Assembly (NCBI GenBank): GCA_965213645.1
Contig: CBDBZX010000004.1
Location: forward strand, 124,001 to 188,000
DNA from: CBDBZX01 sp965213645
GTDB lineage: Bacteria; Deinococcota; Deinococci; Deinococcales; Trueperaceae
Direction of reading: 5' to 3'
DNA: 64,000 nucleotides
Below the pieces are notes generated by a model, which worked only from the letters and a program-made list of their open reading frames with translations, was not told the origin of the DNA and did no database searches. The position numbers and the translations under genes were made by a program. Shown here piece after piece: positions 52,403 through 60,297 of this stretch (position 1 is the first letter of the stretch; each line of letters opens with the position of its first letter).

Positions 52403-54052
52403 CTACCCCTGACCCAAGGTTGACAAAAAGTCCGCATTGCTCTTCGTGCGGCCCAGGCGAGACAGGAGCATGTCCATCGCCTCGGCGGGGTCCATGTCAC
52501 TAATGACCTTACGCAAGAGCCACATTTTAGCCAAAACCTCTTCACCTAACAAGAGGTCTTCGCGGCGCGTGCTTGACTTCAAGATGTCAATCGCGGGGAA
52601 GATGCGGCGCTCTTCTAAGCGGCGTGAGAGGTGCAGTTCCATGTTGCCCGTACCCTTGAATTCTTCGAAAATCACGTCGTCCATGCGTGAGCCCGTCTCG
52701 ACTAAGGCCGTCGCCATGATGGACAAGGAGCCACCACCACGGATGTTACGCGCCGCGCCTAGAAAGCGCTTGGGCCAGTGCAGCGCCGAGGAGTCGAGAC
52801 CGCCCGAAAGCGTGCGACCTGTCGGCGGCGTGACCAAGTTGTTCGCCCGCGCAAGCCTCGTAATCGAATCGAGGAGGATCATCACGTGTCCGCCCTCTTC
52901 GACGATGCGCCGAGAGCGCTCATGGACAAACTCCGCCACGCGGATGTGGTTCGTCGGCGGCTCGTCGAAGGTACTGGCGATGACCTCCACGCCCGAGACC
53001 GACTCGCGAAAGTCCGTGACCTCTTCGGGGCGCTCATCTACCAAGAGGACGATGACGGTGATGTCAGGCTCGTTAGTCACAACCGAATTGGCAATTTTTT
53101 TGAGCAGCGTCGTTTTACCCGCTTTAGGCGGCGCGACGATCAAACCGCGCTGACCGCGCCCGATGGGGGCTAAGAGGTCGATGACTCTGGCGGCGACTTC
53201 GCTTTGGGAAGTTTCTAACTGAATGCGCTCCTCGGGAAAGGTCGGCACAAGGTCATCAAAACGCGGACGCTTCGCCGCTTGAAAGGGGTCTACTCCATTG
53301 ACCGCTTCGACCCGGATGAGCGTGCCATAGCGCTCGTTGTCGCGAGGTTTACGCGACTTGCCTAAAATCATGTCGCCCGTGCGGAGCTTGAACTGTTTGA
53401 TGAGCCCAGCCGAGACAATGACTGAGCGGGTGTTATTTTGCAGCAAAGATTCTTGCAAAAAGCCGTAACCGTCGCTGGAGATTTCCAAATAGCCCTTGAC
53501 GAGCTTGAGCCCTTCGCCCTCCGCTGAGCGCTCCAAAATCGCCACCGAGAGGTCGTCTTTGTCCATCTGGCGATAGTCCGAGAGCCCAACCTCTTTGGCT
53601 AAGAGGTGCAGTTCGGGCAAAATTTTGGACTGCAAATCGCGGTAGTTGAGGCTCTGCCGACGGGAGCGCTGGTTGCGCCCGCGTCCGCGCCCCCTAGTCT
53701 GGCGCTCTTTACCTCGAGCCTCCGTTTCATCGCCGCTATCGTCACTGTCGTCTGAATCCGTGTCACGCTCATCCGGGGCAACTTGAGTCTCTTCTTCAAC
53801 GCTTTCCGCTTTGGGAGGCTGTTTCTTAGGGCGTCCGCGCGTCTTTTTAGGGGGCGCTTCCACCTCTTCGGCGGGCTGCGCTTGCGTCTCAGCGACGCCG
53901 TTCGCTTGTGCGTCAGCGTCCTCAGTTTTTTTCTTACGTCCACTCCCCTTGGGACGCCCGCGCCGTTTAGGTTTTTCAGCTTCTTGCTGCTCGCTAGCTT
54001 GGGTTTCTATGGCGTCGTCCATAACTTCCGTTTCTTTCTGCGCTTGGCTCAC
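52403..54052 (-). CDS. rho: Transcription termination factor Rho with long disordered N-terminus
   Basis: A 549-residue RNA-dependent hexameric helicase that ends transcription. The first 135 residues are a charged low-complexity extension with two AT-hook-like cores (RGRPKGS at 31-37 and RGRPKKQ at 72-78), an acidic Asp/Ser run and an RG-rich stretch (RGRGRGRNQRSRR). Then follow the Rho-N and RNA-binding CSD (YLEISSDGYGFLQ), Walker A VAPPKAGKTTLLKK (307-320), LLVDERPEEVTDFRESV, Walker B VMILLDSITRLARANN and GGGSLSIMATALVETGSRMD. Similar but different N-terminal insertions are known in Rho of actinobacteria and Bacteroides. The ATG at 54052 lies in the open frame. Confidence 0.96.
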   Translation of the reverse strand: MSQAQKETEVMDDAIETQASEQQEAEKPKRRGRPKGSGRKKKTEDADAQANGVAETQAQPAEEVEAPPKKTRGRPKKQPPKAESVEEETQVAPDERDTDSDDSDDSGDETEARGKERQTRGRGRGRNQRSRRQSLNYRDLQSKILPELHLLAKEVGLSDYRQMDKDDLSVAILERSAEGEGLKLVKGYLEISSDGYGFLQESLLQNNTRSVIVSAGLIKQFKLRTGDMILGKSRKPRDNERYGTLIRVEAVNGVDPFQAAKRPRFDDLVPTFPEERIQLETSQSEVAARVIDLLAPIGRGQRGLIVAPPKAGKTTLLKKIANSVVTNEPDITVIVLLVDERPEEVTDFRESVSGVEVIASTFDEPPTNHIRVAEFVHERSRRIVEEGGHVMILLDSITRLARANNLVTPPTGRTLSGGLDSSALHWPKRFLGAARNIRGGGSLSIMATALVETGSRMDDVIFEEFKGTGNMELHLSRRLEERRIFPAIDILKSSTRREDLLLGEEVLAKMWLLRKVISDMDPAEAMDMLLSRLGRTKSNADFLSTLGQG

Positions 54053-54120
54053 GCTGCCTCCATCCGTATCTCTGTTTGTGCAGCGCTGCGGCTACAGCTA
54101 TCATTGTTGTCGTAGTTTGT

Positions 54121-54159
54121 ACCCCTCATGGGGTTTGTTCCGATAAAGCTCAGCTCAGG
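54121..54159. repeat. Two hairpins upstream of rho
   Basis: ACCCC-TCAT-GGGGT (54121-54134) and AAAGCTCAGC / GCTGAGCTTT (54135-54144, 54150-54159) lie 70-105 bp ahead of the rho start and could act as a leader control element. From 54160 to 54772 I see no convincing gene. Confidence 0.5.
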
Positions 54160-54772
54160 GCTGAGCTTTGACGCGGCAATCGGGGCTAATATCAGAAGTG
54201 GGTGCATAAAACGCACCTGAGAAAAAATTCATCGTTGGCTCCTGAGAGGTGGCTCTAGCGGGCTCAGCGCGTCTCCAAAGAAGCCCGAACATTTGTCTGG
54301 TATTTAGAACAAATCTGGTCGAAATACACGAGGATAAACGCACTGACTGACCTGACCAGTAACCTAACCTATGCATCATAAAAGGACTGAACTGTGAGTT
54401 ATTTCGTTCACGGCTACACATATATGCCTCAAACGCTCTGAATAGAATCAAGCAGCGATGTTCGCTGAGTTAAGCTGAAAAGTAGATGCTATGGCCGCGC
54501 GGCGCATATGCGCGCATACGCAGACTTCGAACTCGGATGCTCCACCTTAACACGTTGCGGGAAGAATACCAAGTTGTTCGTGTAGGTTCGTGCGAGTTGT
54601 CCGTGCAGATCGCGAGTATGCAGCGCAGCGTATTGACGCTTTAGGGACGGGCTGCTACGCTCTTAGTATATGCAGGTTTCCGCGTCCGTGTAAAGCGTTC
54701 TGACGACACATTTTACTACCGACAGATCGCATGTGTTGACAGGTACGCCGCACCCGAGCGGAAGTTGCAAAA

Positions 54773-55106
54773 AGCGATGACGGGAACGAGTAGCCGATGC
54801 ACCCAACCCAAAGCGAGTCAGGGACAGTGCGAGCCTGACGGTTTAACATCGGCGAATATCCTCCTCGAGCTGCGCGCTGAAAGGCTAGGTTTTAGGTTTT
54901 AGCTGATACCTAATGGCTAAAAGCTAAGAGCCACCGAATAAGCAACGCCGTCCTCCGCACGTTACAGCGGAAGACTTTTCAGCAATGAGAAGTCACAGAG
55001 GTCAAGGTTGCAAAGTCTTGGCGAAGTTGGGTGGCATCACGCTCCACGTGTTTATTTCAAGCTCGAGCGTCCCAATGCTTAATCGGCGTGGGGCGTTGTT
55101 TTTTTG
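54773..55106 (+). promoter_or_regulatory. T-box riboswitch (tRNA-Ile responsive) of ileS
   Basis: Stem I runs from about 54773 to 54878. It has GGGAACGAGTAG on the 5' side of the specifier loop, the distal AAGCGAGTCAGGG and GTGCGAGCCTGACG hairpin, the GCCGATG / CATCGGC helix and GCGAATATCC, where ATC (54858-54860) is the Ile specifier codon. The antiterminator is TTGGG (55027-55031), bulge TGGCATC (55032-55038), ACGCTC (55039-55044), paired with GAGCGT CCCAA (55065-55075). The competing terminator uses AGCGTCCCA and TGGGGCGTT (55066-55097) with seven T residues. Uncharged tRNA-Ile should favour read-through into ileS. The bulge base N is C rather than the U expected for A73. Confidence 0.9.
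54887..54935. repeat. TTAGC/GCTAA dispersed repeat, copy 2, inside the T-box leader
   Basis: TAGGTTTTAGGTTTTAGCTG, then ATACCTAATGGCTAAAAGCT and AAGAGCC: an imperfect inverted repeat like the one at 31806-31857, located between stem I and the antiterminator. Confidence 0.5.
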
Positions 55107-55171
55107 TCCCGAGGCATAAATTAAGAGGTGAAAGGTAAGTTTCATCCTCAATCTCTTTTACCGAGGTGATT

Positions 55172-55195
55172 ATGACGAGAGGTAACTATGTTTAA
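55172..55195 (+). other. Mini reading frame overlapping the ileS start
   Basis: ATG with a good GAGGT site encodes MTRGNYV and stops at 55193-55195, 5 bp beyond the ileS ATG at 55188. It could couple or modulate ileS translation. Whether it is translated is unknown. Confidence 0.35.
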
Positions 55196-58100
55196 GCGTG
55201 TTGGCAGTGCGGATTTTCCGAAGCTCGAGCAAGAGGTCAGCCAGTTCTGGCGCGAGAGGGACATTTTCCGCAAATCGGTGGAGAAGCCTACGAGCGAAGG
55301 CGACTATATCTTCTACGAGGGTCCACCCACCGCAAACGGCAGACCCGGCGTCCACCACGTGATTGCAAGGGTCTTCAAAGACCTCTTCCCCCGCTTTAAG
55401 ACGATGCAAGGGTATAAAGTTGGGCGCAAAGGTGGTTGGGACACGCACGGACTTCCCGTCGAACTAGAAATCGAGAAAAAACTCGGCTTCAGCGGCAAAA
55501 AAGACATCGAGAACTTCGGCATCGCGGAATTTAATAAACTCGCCAAGGAGTCCGCTTTCGAGTACATCCAAGAGTGGAACGCCATAACCGAACGCATCGG
55601 CTTCTGGCTCGACTTGCAAGACCCATACGTGACCTATGAAAACCCCTACATCGAGTCGTGCTGGTGGGTCATGAAGTCGCTGTGGGAACGTGGGTTGCTC
55701 TTTGAGGACTACAAAGTCACCATGCACTGCCCGCGCTGCAATACCTCATTAGCCGACCACGAGGTCTCGCAAGGCTACAAGGACGATGTGGATGACCCGT
55801 CGGTTTATCCAAAATTTCCGGCGCATAAAGCTAGACTTTTGGAACTGGGCATTTTGGAGGATGACTCGAGAGAGGTCTACGTCCTCGCCTGGACCACGAC
55901 CCCCTGGACGCTCGCGGCCAACACGGGTTTAGCCGTCAAAGCCGACGCGCAGTATGGGCTTTACGACGCGCCGAGAATACACGATGGCAAGCGGGCGAGC
56001 GACGAGCGCGACCTCTACATCATCGCGACGGAGTTAGAGGAACACGTCTTCGGTGAAGACGCCACGCTCCTCAGAACCTTTTCGGGCGATTCGCTCGTCG
56101 GGCTGACCTACGACCCCGTCTTGCAGGGGCGCGTCCCCGCAGGTGAGGATACCTCTACAGGCTTCCGCGTCATCGCCGACGAAATGGTGAGTCTGGACGA
56201 CGGCACGGGCGTCGTCCACTTAGCGCCTGCGTATGGAGATTTGGAACTCGGTAAAACCTACGGCTTGCCGACGCTCTTCTCCGTTGACCTCTCGGGGGAG
56301 ATGTATCCTGAGGTGAAGCTCGAGTCCAGCGAAGGCGACGGACCTTATACAGGGCAGTTTTTCAAAAAAGCCGATAAGCACATCGCGAAAGACCTCTTAG
56401 AACGCGGGCTCATGTACCGCGCGGGTCGCCTCAAGCACACCTATCCTTTCTGCTGGCGCTGTGACACCGCGCTGCTTTTCTACGCTAAAAGCTCATGGTA
56501 CGTGAAGACGACAGCGGTGAAAGACAAGCTCTTGGCGAACAACCGAAACATCAACTGGTATCCCGAGCACATCAAGGGAGGAAGGTTTGGGCGGTGGCTA
56601 GAAAATAACGTCGATTGGGCGTTGTCTCGAGAGCGTTACTGGGGCGCACCGCTGCCGATTTGGATTTCTGAAGACGGACAAGAACAACACTGCGTGGGAA
56701 GCGTCGCGGAGCTTTCGGAGTTGACCGGACAAGACCTCTCGGAGCTAGAACTCCACCGCCCTTACGTTGACGACATTACGTTCGAGAAAAATGGCAAGAC
56801 TTTCAAGCGTCTCCCTTATACGGTAGATGTCTGGTTCGAGTCCGGCGCGATGCCCTACGCGCAGTGGCACTATCCCTTTGAGAACAAGGAGAAGTTAGCG
56901 CCGAACTTCCCCGCTGACTACATCTGTGAGGCGATCGACCAGACGCGGGGGTGGTTTTACAGCCTTCACGCGATTGCTACGCTCTTGACAGACTCGGGGG
57001 ATAGTGAGCGAGAACCGGGTGTACTTGCAGACATTGAGCAAGACACCTCCGCCTTCAAGAACTGCATCGTCTTAGGTCACATTACCGACGAAGATGGCGT
57101 CAAAATGTCGAAGTCGCGCGGTAACGCCGTAGACCCCTGGAAAGTGTTGCAGGAGCAAGGAGCTGACGCTTTGCGCTGGTACTTGTACGCCTCGTCGCCA
57201 CCAGGAAACCAGAAGCGATTTTCGCAAGGTTTGGTAGATGAGACCCTACGCGACTTCTTCATGACCTTGTGGAACACGTACAGCTTCTTCGTCTTGTATG
57301 CGAATCTTGATAAGCCCGACCTGACCCAAGAGGTTCCGGTCAGTGAACGCCCCGAGATTGACCGCTGGCTCGTCGCTAAAGTCAACGCTTTGGTCCAAGA
57401 GGTCACGGCAAACTTGGAGGGGTATGACCCGACGGGCTCGAGCCGCGCCATCCGCGACTTCGTCGTAGACGACCTCTCCAATTGGTACGTACGTAGAAAC
57501 CGCCGCCGCTTCTGGAAGAGCGAGAGTGACACCGACAAACTCGCCGCCTACAAAACGCTCCACGAAGCCCTCGTAAGCGTGGCAAAACTGGTGGCTCCAA
57601 TGGCTCCTTTTACCAGTGAGCACCTCTATCAAAATCTTGTTTTGACCGTCTCCCCTGACGAAGCCGAGTCCGTTCACCTCTCTAACTGGCCTACCTTTAA
57701 CGCAGAACTTATCGACACCGAGCTGTTGCGCGATATGAACGCACTTATCCGTATTGTCGAACTCGGGCGCGGGGCGCGAGCGGCGTCCGGGATGAAGACG
57801 CGCCAACCGCTGCCTGAAGTCTTGGTGCGGGTGCGCAGCAGCGAAGAGTTAGCTGGGTTGAAGCACTTGGAGCCTCAACTCCTAGAAGAACTCAACGTCA
57901 AGAAAGCGACTTATCTGGATGTCACCGCTGACTTCGTGGACTACACCGTCAAGCCTAACTTACCTCTTGTCGGTAAACGCTTGGGCAAACTCGTGCCGGA
58001 GATGAAGCGCAAACTTGCCGAGGTGGACGGTCAAGAAATTGCCCGTAACATTCGCGAGGGGAAAGAGACCGTGTTGGAGCTCGGCGGCGAAGAACATACC

Positions 58101-58490
58101 TTTGAGCCTGAAGCGTTCTTAATCGACGCGGTGAGCCCCGAAGGATACGCGGCGTTAGAAGAGCGCGGTTACTTAGCGGCTTTGAACACGCAACTCACGC
58201 CCGAGTTGGAGCAAGAGGGCTTGATGCGTGATGTGATTCGGCTTGTTCAGAATGCGCGGAAGAATGCGGGGCTCGAGGTCTCGGATAAGATTCATTTGGG
58301 ATTGGAGACCTCCGGTGACATTTTAGCCGCTTTAGAAACGCATTTGGGGACCGTCAAAAATGAGGTCTTAGCGGAGAGTTTGGACTTTTCAATTGTAGAG
58401 AACGCACTTCATAGCGAACAGGAAGAGGTTGAGGGAACGTCTGTTGTGATTAGCTTGAAGAAAGCGGAGGTTACAGTAGAGACGGCTTAA
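55188..58490 (+). CDS. ileS: Isoleucyl-tRNA synthetase, type 2, with GVHH signature
   Basis: An 1100-residue class I synthetase. It starts MFKRVGSADFPKLEQEVSQF, close to Thermus IleRS. The HIGH region reads EGPPTANGRPGVHHVIARV: in Thermus the four residues are HVGH, here GVHH (54-57). GWDTHGLPVELEIEKKLG, the editing domain VYVLAWTTTPWTLAANTGLA with GTGVVHLAPAYGDLE, the DQTRGWFYSLHAI segment, and KMSKSRGNAVDPWKV (Lys 639) follow, then the anticodon-binding VVDDLSNWYVRRNRRRFW. Features are those of the eukaryote-like IleRS2 group, which is naturally less sensitive to mupirocin. GAGAGGT precedes the ATG. It is controlled by the T-box leader and has its own terminator. Confidence 0.96.
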   Translation: MFKRVGSADFPKLEQEVSQFWRERDIFRKSVEKPTSEGDYIFYEGPPTANGRPGVHHVIARVFKDLFPRFKTMQGYKVGRKGGWDTHGLPVELEIEKKLGFSGKKDIENFGIAEFNKLAKESAFEYIQEWNAITERIGFWLDLQDPYVTYENPYIESCWWVMKSLWERGLLFEDYKVTMHCPRCNTSLADHEVSQGYKDDVDDPSVYPKFPAHKARLLELGILEDDSREVYVLAWTTTPWTLAANTGLAVKADAQYGLYDAPRIHDGKRASDERDLYIIATELEEHVFGEDATLLRTFSGDSLVGLTYDPVLQGRVPAGEDTSTGFRVIADEMVSLDDGTGVVHLAPAYGDLELGKTYGLPTLFSVDLSGEMYPEVKLESSEGDGPYTGQFFKKADKHIAKDLLERGLMYRAGRLKHTYPFCWRCDTALLFYAKSSWYVKTTAVKDKLLANNRNINWYPEHIKGGRFGRWLENNVDWALSRERYWGAPLPIWISEDGQEQHCVGSVAELSELTGQDLSELELHRPYVDDITFEKNGKTFKRLPYTVDVWFESGAMPYAQWHYPFENKEKLAPNFPADYICEAIDQTRGWFYSLHAIATLLTDSGDSEREPGVLADIEQDTSAFKNCIVLGHITDEDGVKMSKSRGNAVDPWKVLQEQGADALRWYLYASSPPGNQKRFSQGLVDETLRDFFMTLWNTYSFFVLYANLDKPDLTQEVPVSERPEIDRWLVAKVNALVQEVTANLEGYDPTGSSRAIRDFVVDDLSNWYVRRNRRRFWKSESDTDKLAAYKTLHEALVSVAKLVAPMAPFTSEHLYQNLVLTVSPDEAESVHLSNWPTFNAELIDTELLRDMNALIRIVELGRGARAASGMKTRQPLPEVLVRVRSSEELAGLKHLEPQLLEELNVKKATYLDVTADFVDYTVKPNLPLVGKRLGKLVPEMKRKLAEVDGQEIARNIREGKETVLELGGEEHTFEPEAFLIDAVSPEGYAALEERGYLAALNTQLTPELEQEGLMRDVIRLVQNARKNAGLEVSDKIHLGLETSGDILAALETHLGTVKNEVLAESLDFSIVENALHSEQEEVEGTSVVISLKKAEVTVETA

Positions 58491-58509
58491 CAACAAAGAA
58501 GTAGTAAAT

Positions 58510-58542
58510 GAGCGTGGGGAAAACTCTTTCTCACGCTTTTTT
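58510..58542 (+). terminator. Rho-independent terminator of ileS
   Basis: AGCGTG (58511-58516) pairs with CACGCT (58532-58537), extended by flanking G-A/T pairs, and is followed by TTTTTTAG, 20 bp after the ileS stop. Confidence 0.82.
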
Positions 58543-58588
58543 AGTGCTGGCCTAGCACTCGCAAGAAATCGAAATTGTATAGCATTTC

Positions 58589-58618
58589 CACTTTTGGCTG
58601 CTACAGCAGCCAAAAGTG
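58589..58618. repeat. 14-bp perfect hairpin after ileS
   Basis: CACTTTTGGCTGCT (58589-58602) and AGCAGCCAAAAGTG (58605-58618) with a 2-nt loop. Nothing else is supported between 58543 and 58787; a 68-codon plus-strand frame there looks random. Confidence 0.65.
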
Positions 58619-58787
58619 CGAGCGGAAAAGAGCCCTTAGCTGGGCGCAGTGAGCCGTTATCTACGCGCGTTGATTGATAGATGGTACCTCTCGCTAAGGG
58701 CTTCTCTGCGAGAAGAAACGGTGTACGAAGTTCTGCGAAGCAACGCCCTCACTTGGTGCAGCGACAAATGGAAATGCTGTAGAAACC

Positions 58788-59274
58788 CTACTCAGCGTAA
58801 AACGACCTCACCAACCTCGGGTCCAGACTCACCTCAACTTGCCGCACGACTTTGAGCCGTCTCGTCTGCAGATGTTGAGGATTGATCAAATAGTTGAACG
58901 ATACCGGAAGAACAGCGGACGGAACTTTGAGGACGAGGCTTTGGGCTTCGGCAACCCACTGGCTTCCGTACGCTTGTGTATCACTGTCCTCACCACGTAA
59001 GGAGGTGCCCCGGCATCGTCGGCGTCGCGTCTTGTACTTGCGCCTCCTCGGGCAACTCGATTTCTAAAGCGAGTCGCACGCCAAATGTGGCTGGAGTCAG
59101 CTTGGTGAGAAGCTCGAGCATCGCCAATTCGGGCGACTGCGAGGTGTAGAGGAGCCGCACGCCCCGCTGATTCCAGCGTCCCGGATAGAGCGCGGAACCC
59201 TGTCCGTCTAAAGGGTCAAAGTTAGCTTGAAGTGCGTAGCTTGCGTTGTGGTCAAAGAGACGCCAGACGCGCAC
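58788..59274 (-). pseudogene. RES-domain toxin gene split by a frameshift
   Basis: The first frame (GTG 59274 to TGA 58990, 94 codons) encodes MRVWRLFDHNASYALQANFD with PLDGQGSALYPGRWNQRGVR, LLYTSQSPELAMLELLTKL, the N-terminal two thirds of a RES NAD-degrading toxin (conserved GRWNxxG and Glu). A +1 shift at about 58990-58995 continues the family sequence in another frame: GEDSDTQAYGSQWVAEAQSL, VLKVPSAVLPVSFNYLINPQ, HLQTRRLKVVR, to a TAG at 58788. The two parts together make about 163 residues, the normal size. The gene is therefore broken, unless the shift is a sequencing error or programmed. It follows its antitoxin by 13 bp. Confidence 0.8.
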
Positions 59275-59287
59275 TCAGACTGCCTGA

Positions 59288-59638
59288 CTAGTATGTACCA
59301 AAGGCGATTTGCCCCAACAGAGTTTTAATACGTTCGTAACCTCGAATTGTGCCGAGTAAATCGACGGGACGTTTGAACTCGAGCGCCGGAAGTTCCGAGA
59401 ATAGCCACGTCCTAACCTTCTCTGCATCTCTAAAAACGGTAAGCGCGAAAGCGAAGGTTTCGTCCAACATCTGCGCTTTGAGGCGTTCTGCTTCCTCGAG
59501 CCTGCCACTCTCCTGACGGCGCTGTAAGGTGCGTGGGTGAATACCGAGCAGTTCCCCGACCTCTTTAACGTTGAGCCCAAGCGTTTGACTCAGTTTGGTG
59601 ACGAGTTCGTAATCTTGGATAGGCGCGGATACAGCCAT
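59288..59638 (-). CDS. Xre/MbcA/ParS-type antitoxin with toxin-binding domain
   Basis: A 116-residue antitoxin. The HTH part (YELVTKLSQTLGLNVKEVGE with LLGIHPRTLQRRQESGRL) is Xre-like, and the C-terminal DUF2384 part (TVFRDAEKVRTWLFSELPAL, then KRPVDLLGTIRGYERIKTLL) covers the toxin active site in MbcTA-type systems, ending in IAFGTY as usual. GAGGTG before the ATG at 59638 and family length decide the start; the frame is open to 59782. A palindrome in its promoter fits autoregulation. Confidence 0.88.
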   Translation of the reverse strand: MAVSAPIQDYELVTKLSQTLGLNVKEVGELLGIHPRTLQRRQESGRLEEAERLKAQMLDETFAFALTVFRDAEKVRTWLFSELPALEFKRPVDLLGTIRGYERIKTLLGQIAFGTY

Positions 59639-59668
59639 GAAACACCTCGGTAATCTGACACCTATATT

Positions 59669-59683
59669 ATGACAGGTTGTCAT
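59669..59683. promoter_or_regulatory. Palindromic operator in the antitoxin promoter
   Basis: ATGACA-GGT-TGTCAT is a perfect 6-bp-arm palindrome. On the minus strand it overlaps a promoter TTGAAC-17 bp-CATAAT. Binding by the antitoxin would block it. Confidence 0.65.
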
Positions 59684-59781
59684 CAAGAGTTCAACTGAAT
59701 ATGGATGAACGCTCGTGGTCTCGAGCCTCACCCAAGCCTCAATTTCCGCCTCACACAGCAAATATGTCATGCTGGACACCA

Positions 59782-60297
59782 ATGAGAGTCAACCCCAAAC
59801 ACCAAGAAACCTTCATCGTCGTCGGTTTGGACCCTGGCCTCGCCAACTTAGGCTTAGGCGCAATTCGCGAAACGGGCAAAGAGGTCACGCATTTGGGCAG
59901 TACCCTCGTGCGAACGAACAGCCGCACGGATCAAGCCGAGCGCTTAGCGACGATTTACGCCGAGATGAGCGACTTCTTGAAGGCACATCGCCCCGATGTG
60001 CTCGCCATCGAAGGACAGTACTTTCACCGCCAGCGTGACGTGGCGTTTAAGGTCGGTCAGGCTTTGGGCGTGTGTCTTTTGGCGGCGCAGCAGCAGGGTA
60101 TCACAACGGTTGAGTATGGGCCGATGCAGGTTAAGCAGGCGTTAGTCGGCACAGGCAGGGCGAGCAAGGCCCAGGTGAGCTACATGGTTCGCGCCATGTT
60201 GAGCCTCACCCAGACCCCGGAGAGCCACCACGTGGCCGACGCGCTCGCGCTCGCGCTGACGCACTTGAGCGCCCGGCAACTGCAGTCGCTCGGCTAA
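59782..60297 (+). CDS. ruvC: Holliday junction resolvase RuvC
   Basis: A 171-residue endonuclease that resolves recombination intermediates with RuvAB. It shows FIVVGLDPGLANLGLGAIRE (first catalytic Asp), PDVLAIEGQYFHRQRDVAFK with VGQALGVCLLAA (catalytic Glu), QVKQALVGTGRASKAQVSYM and the closing ESHHVADALALALTHL with the His and Asp of the active site. The frame is open from 59677, but that part overlaps the antitoxin promoter and is not family-like, so ATG 59782 is used. ruvA and ruvB are not nearby. Its end overlaps the amylase-family gene by 4 bp. Confidence 0.92.
   Translation: MRVNPKHQETFIVVGLDPGLANLGLGAIRETGKEVTHLGSTLVRTNSRTDQAERLATIYAEMSDFLKAHRPDVLAIEGQYFHRQRDVAFKVGQALGVCLLAAQQQGITTVEYGPMQVKQALVGTGRASKAQVSYMVRAMLSLTQTPESHHVADALALALTHLSARQLQSLG

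Noticed and set aside
54155..54849. Two minus-strand frames of 98 and 64 codons upstream of the T-box
   Set aside because: Neither has a ribosome site, motif or neighbour-like codon use; the second overlaps the riboswitch region.
58649..58855. 68-codon plus-strand frame after ileS
   Set aside because: Its 3' part is antisense to the frameshifted RES gene and its sequence looks random.
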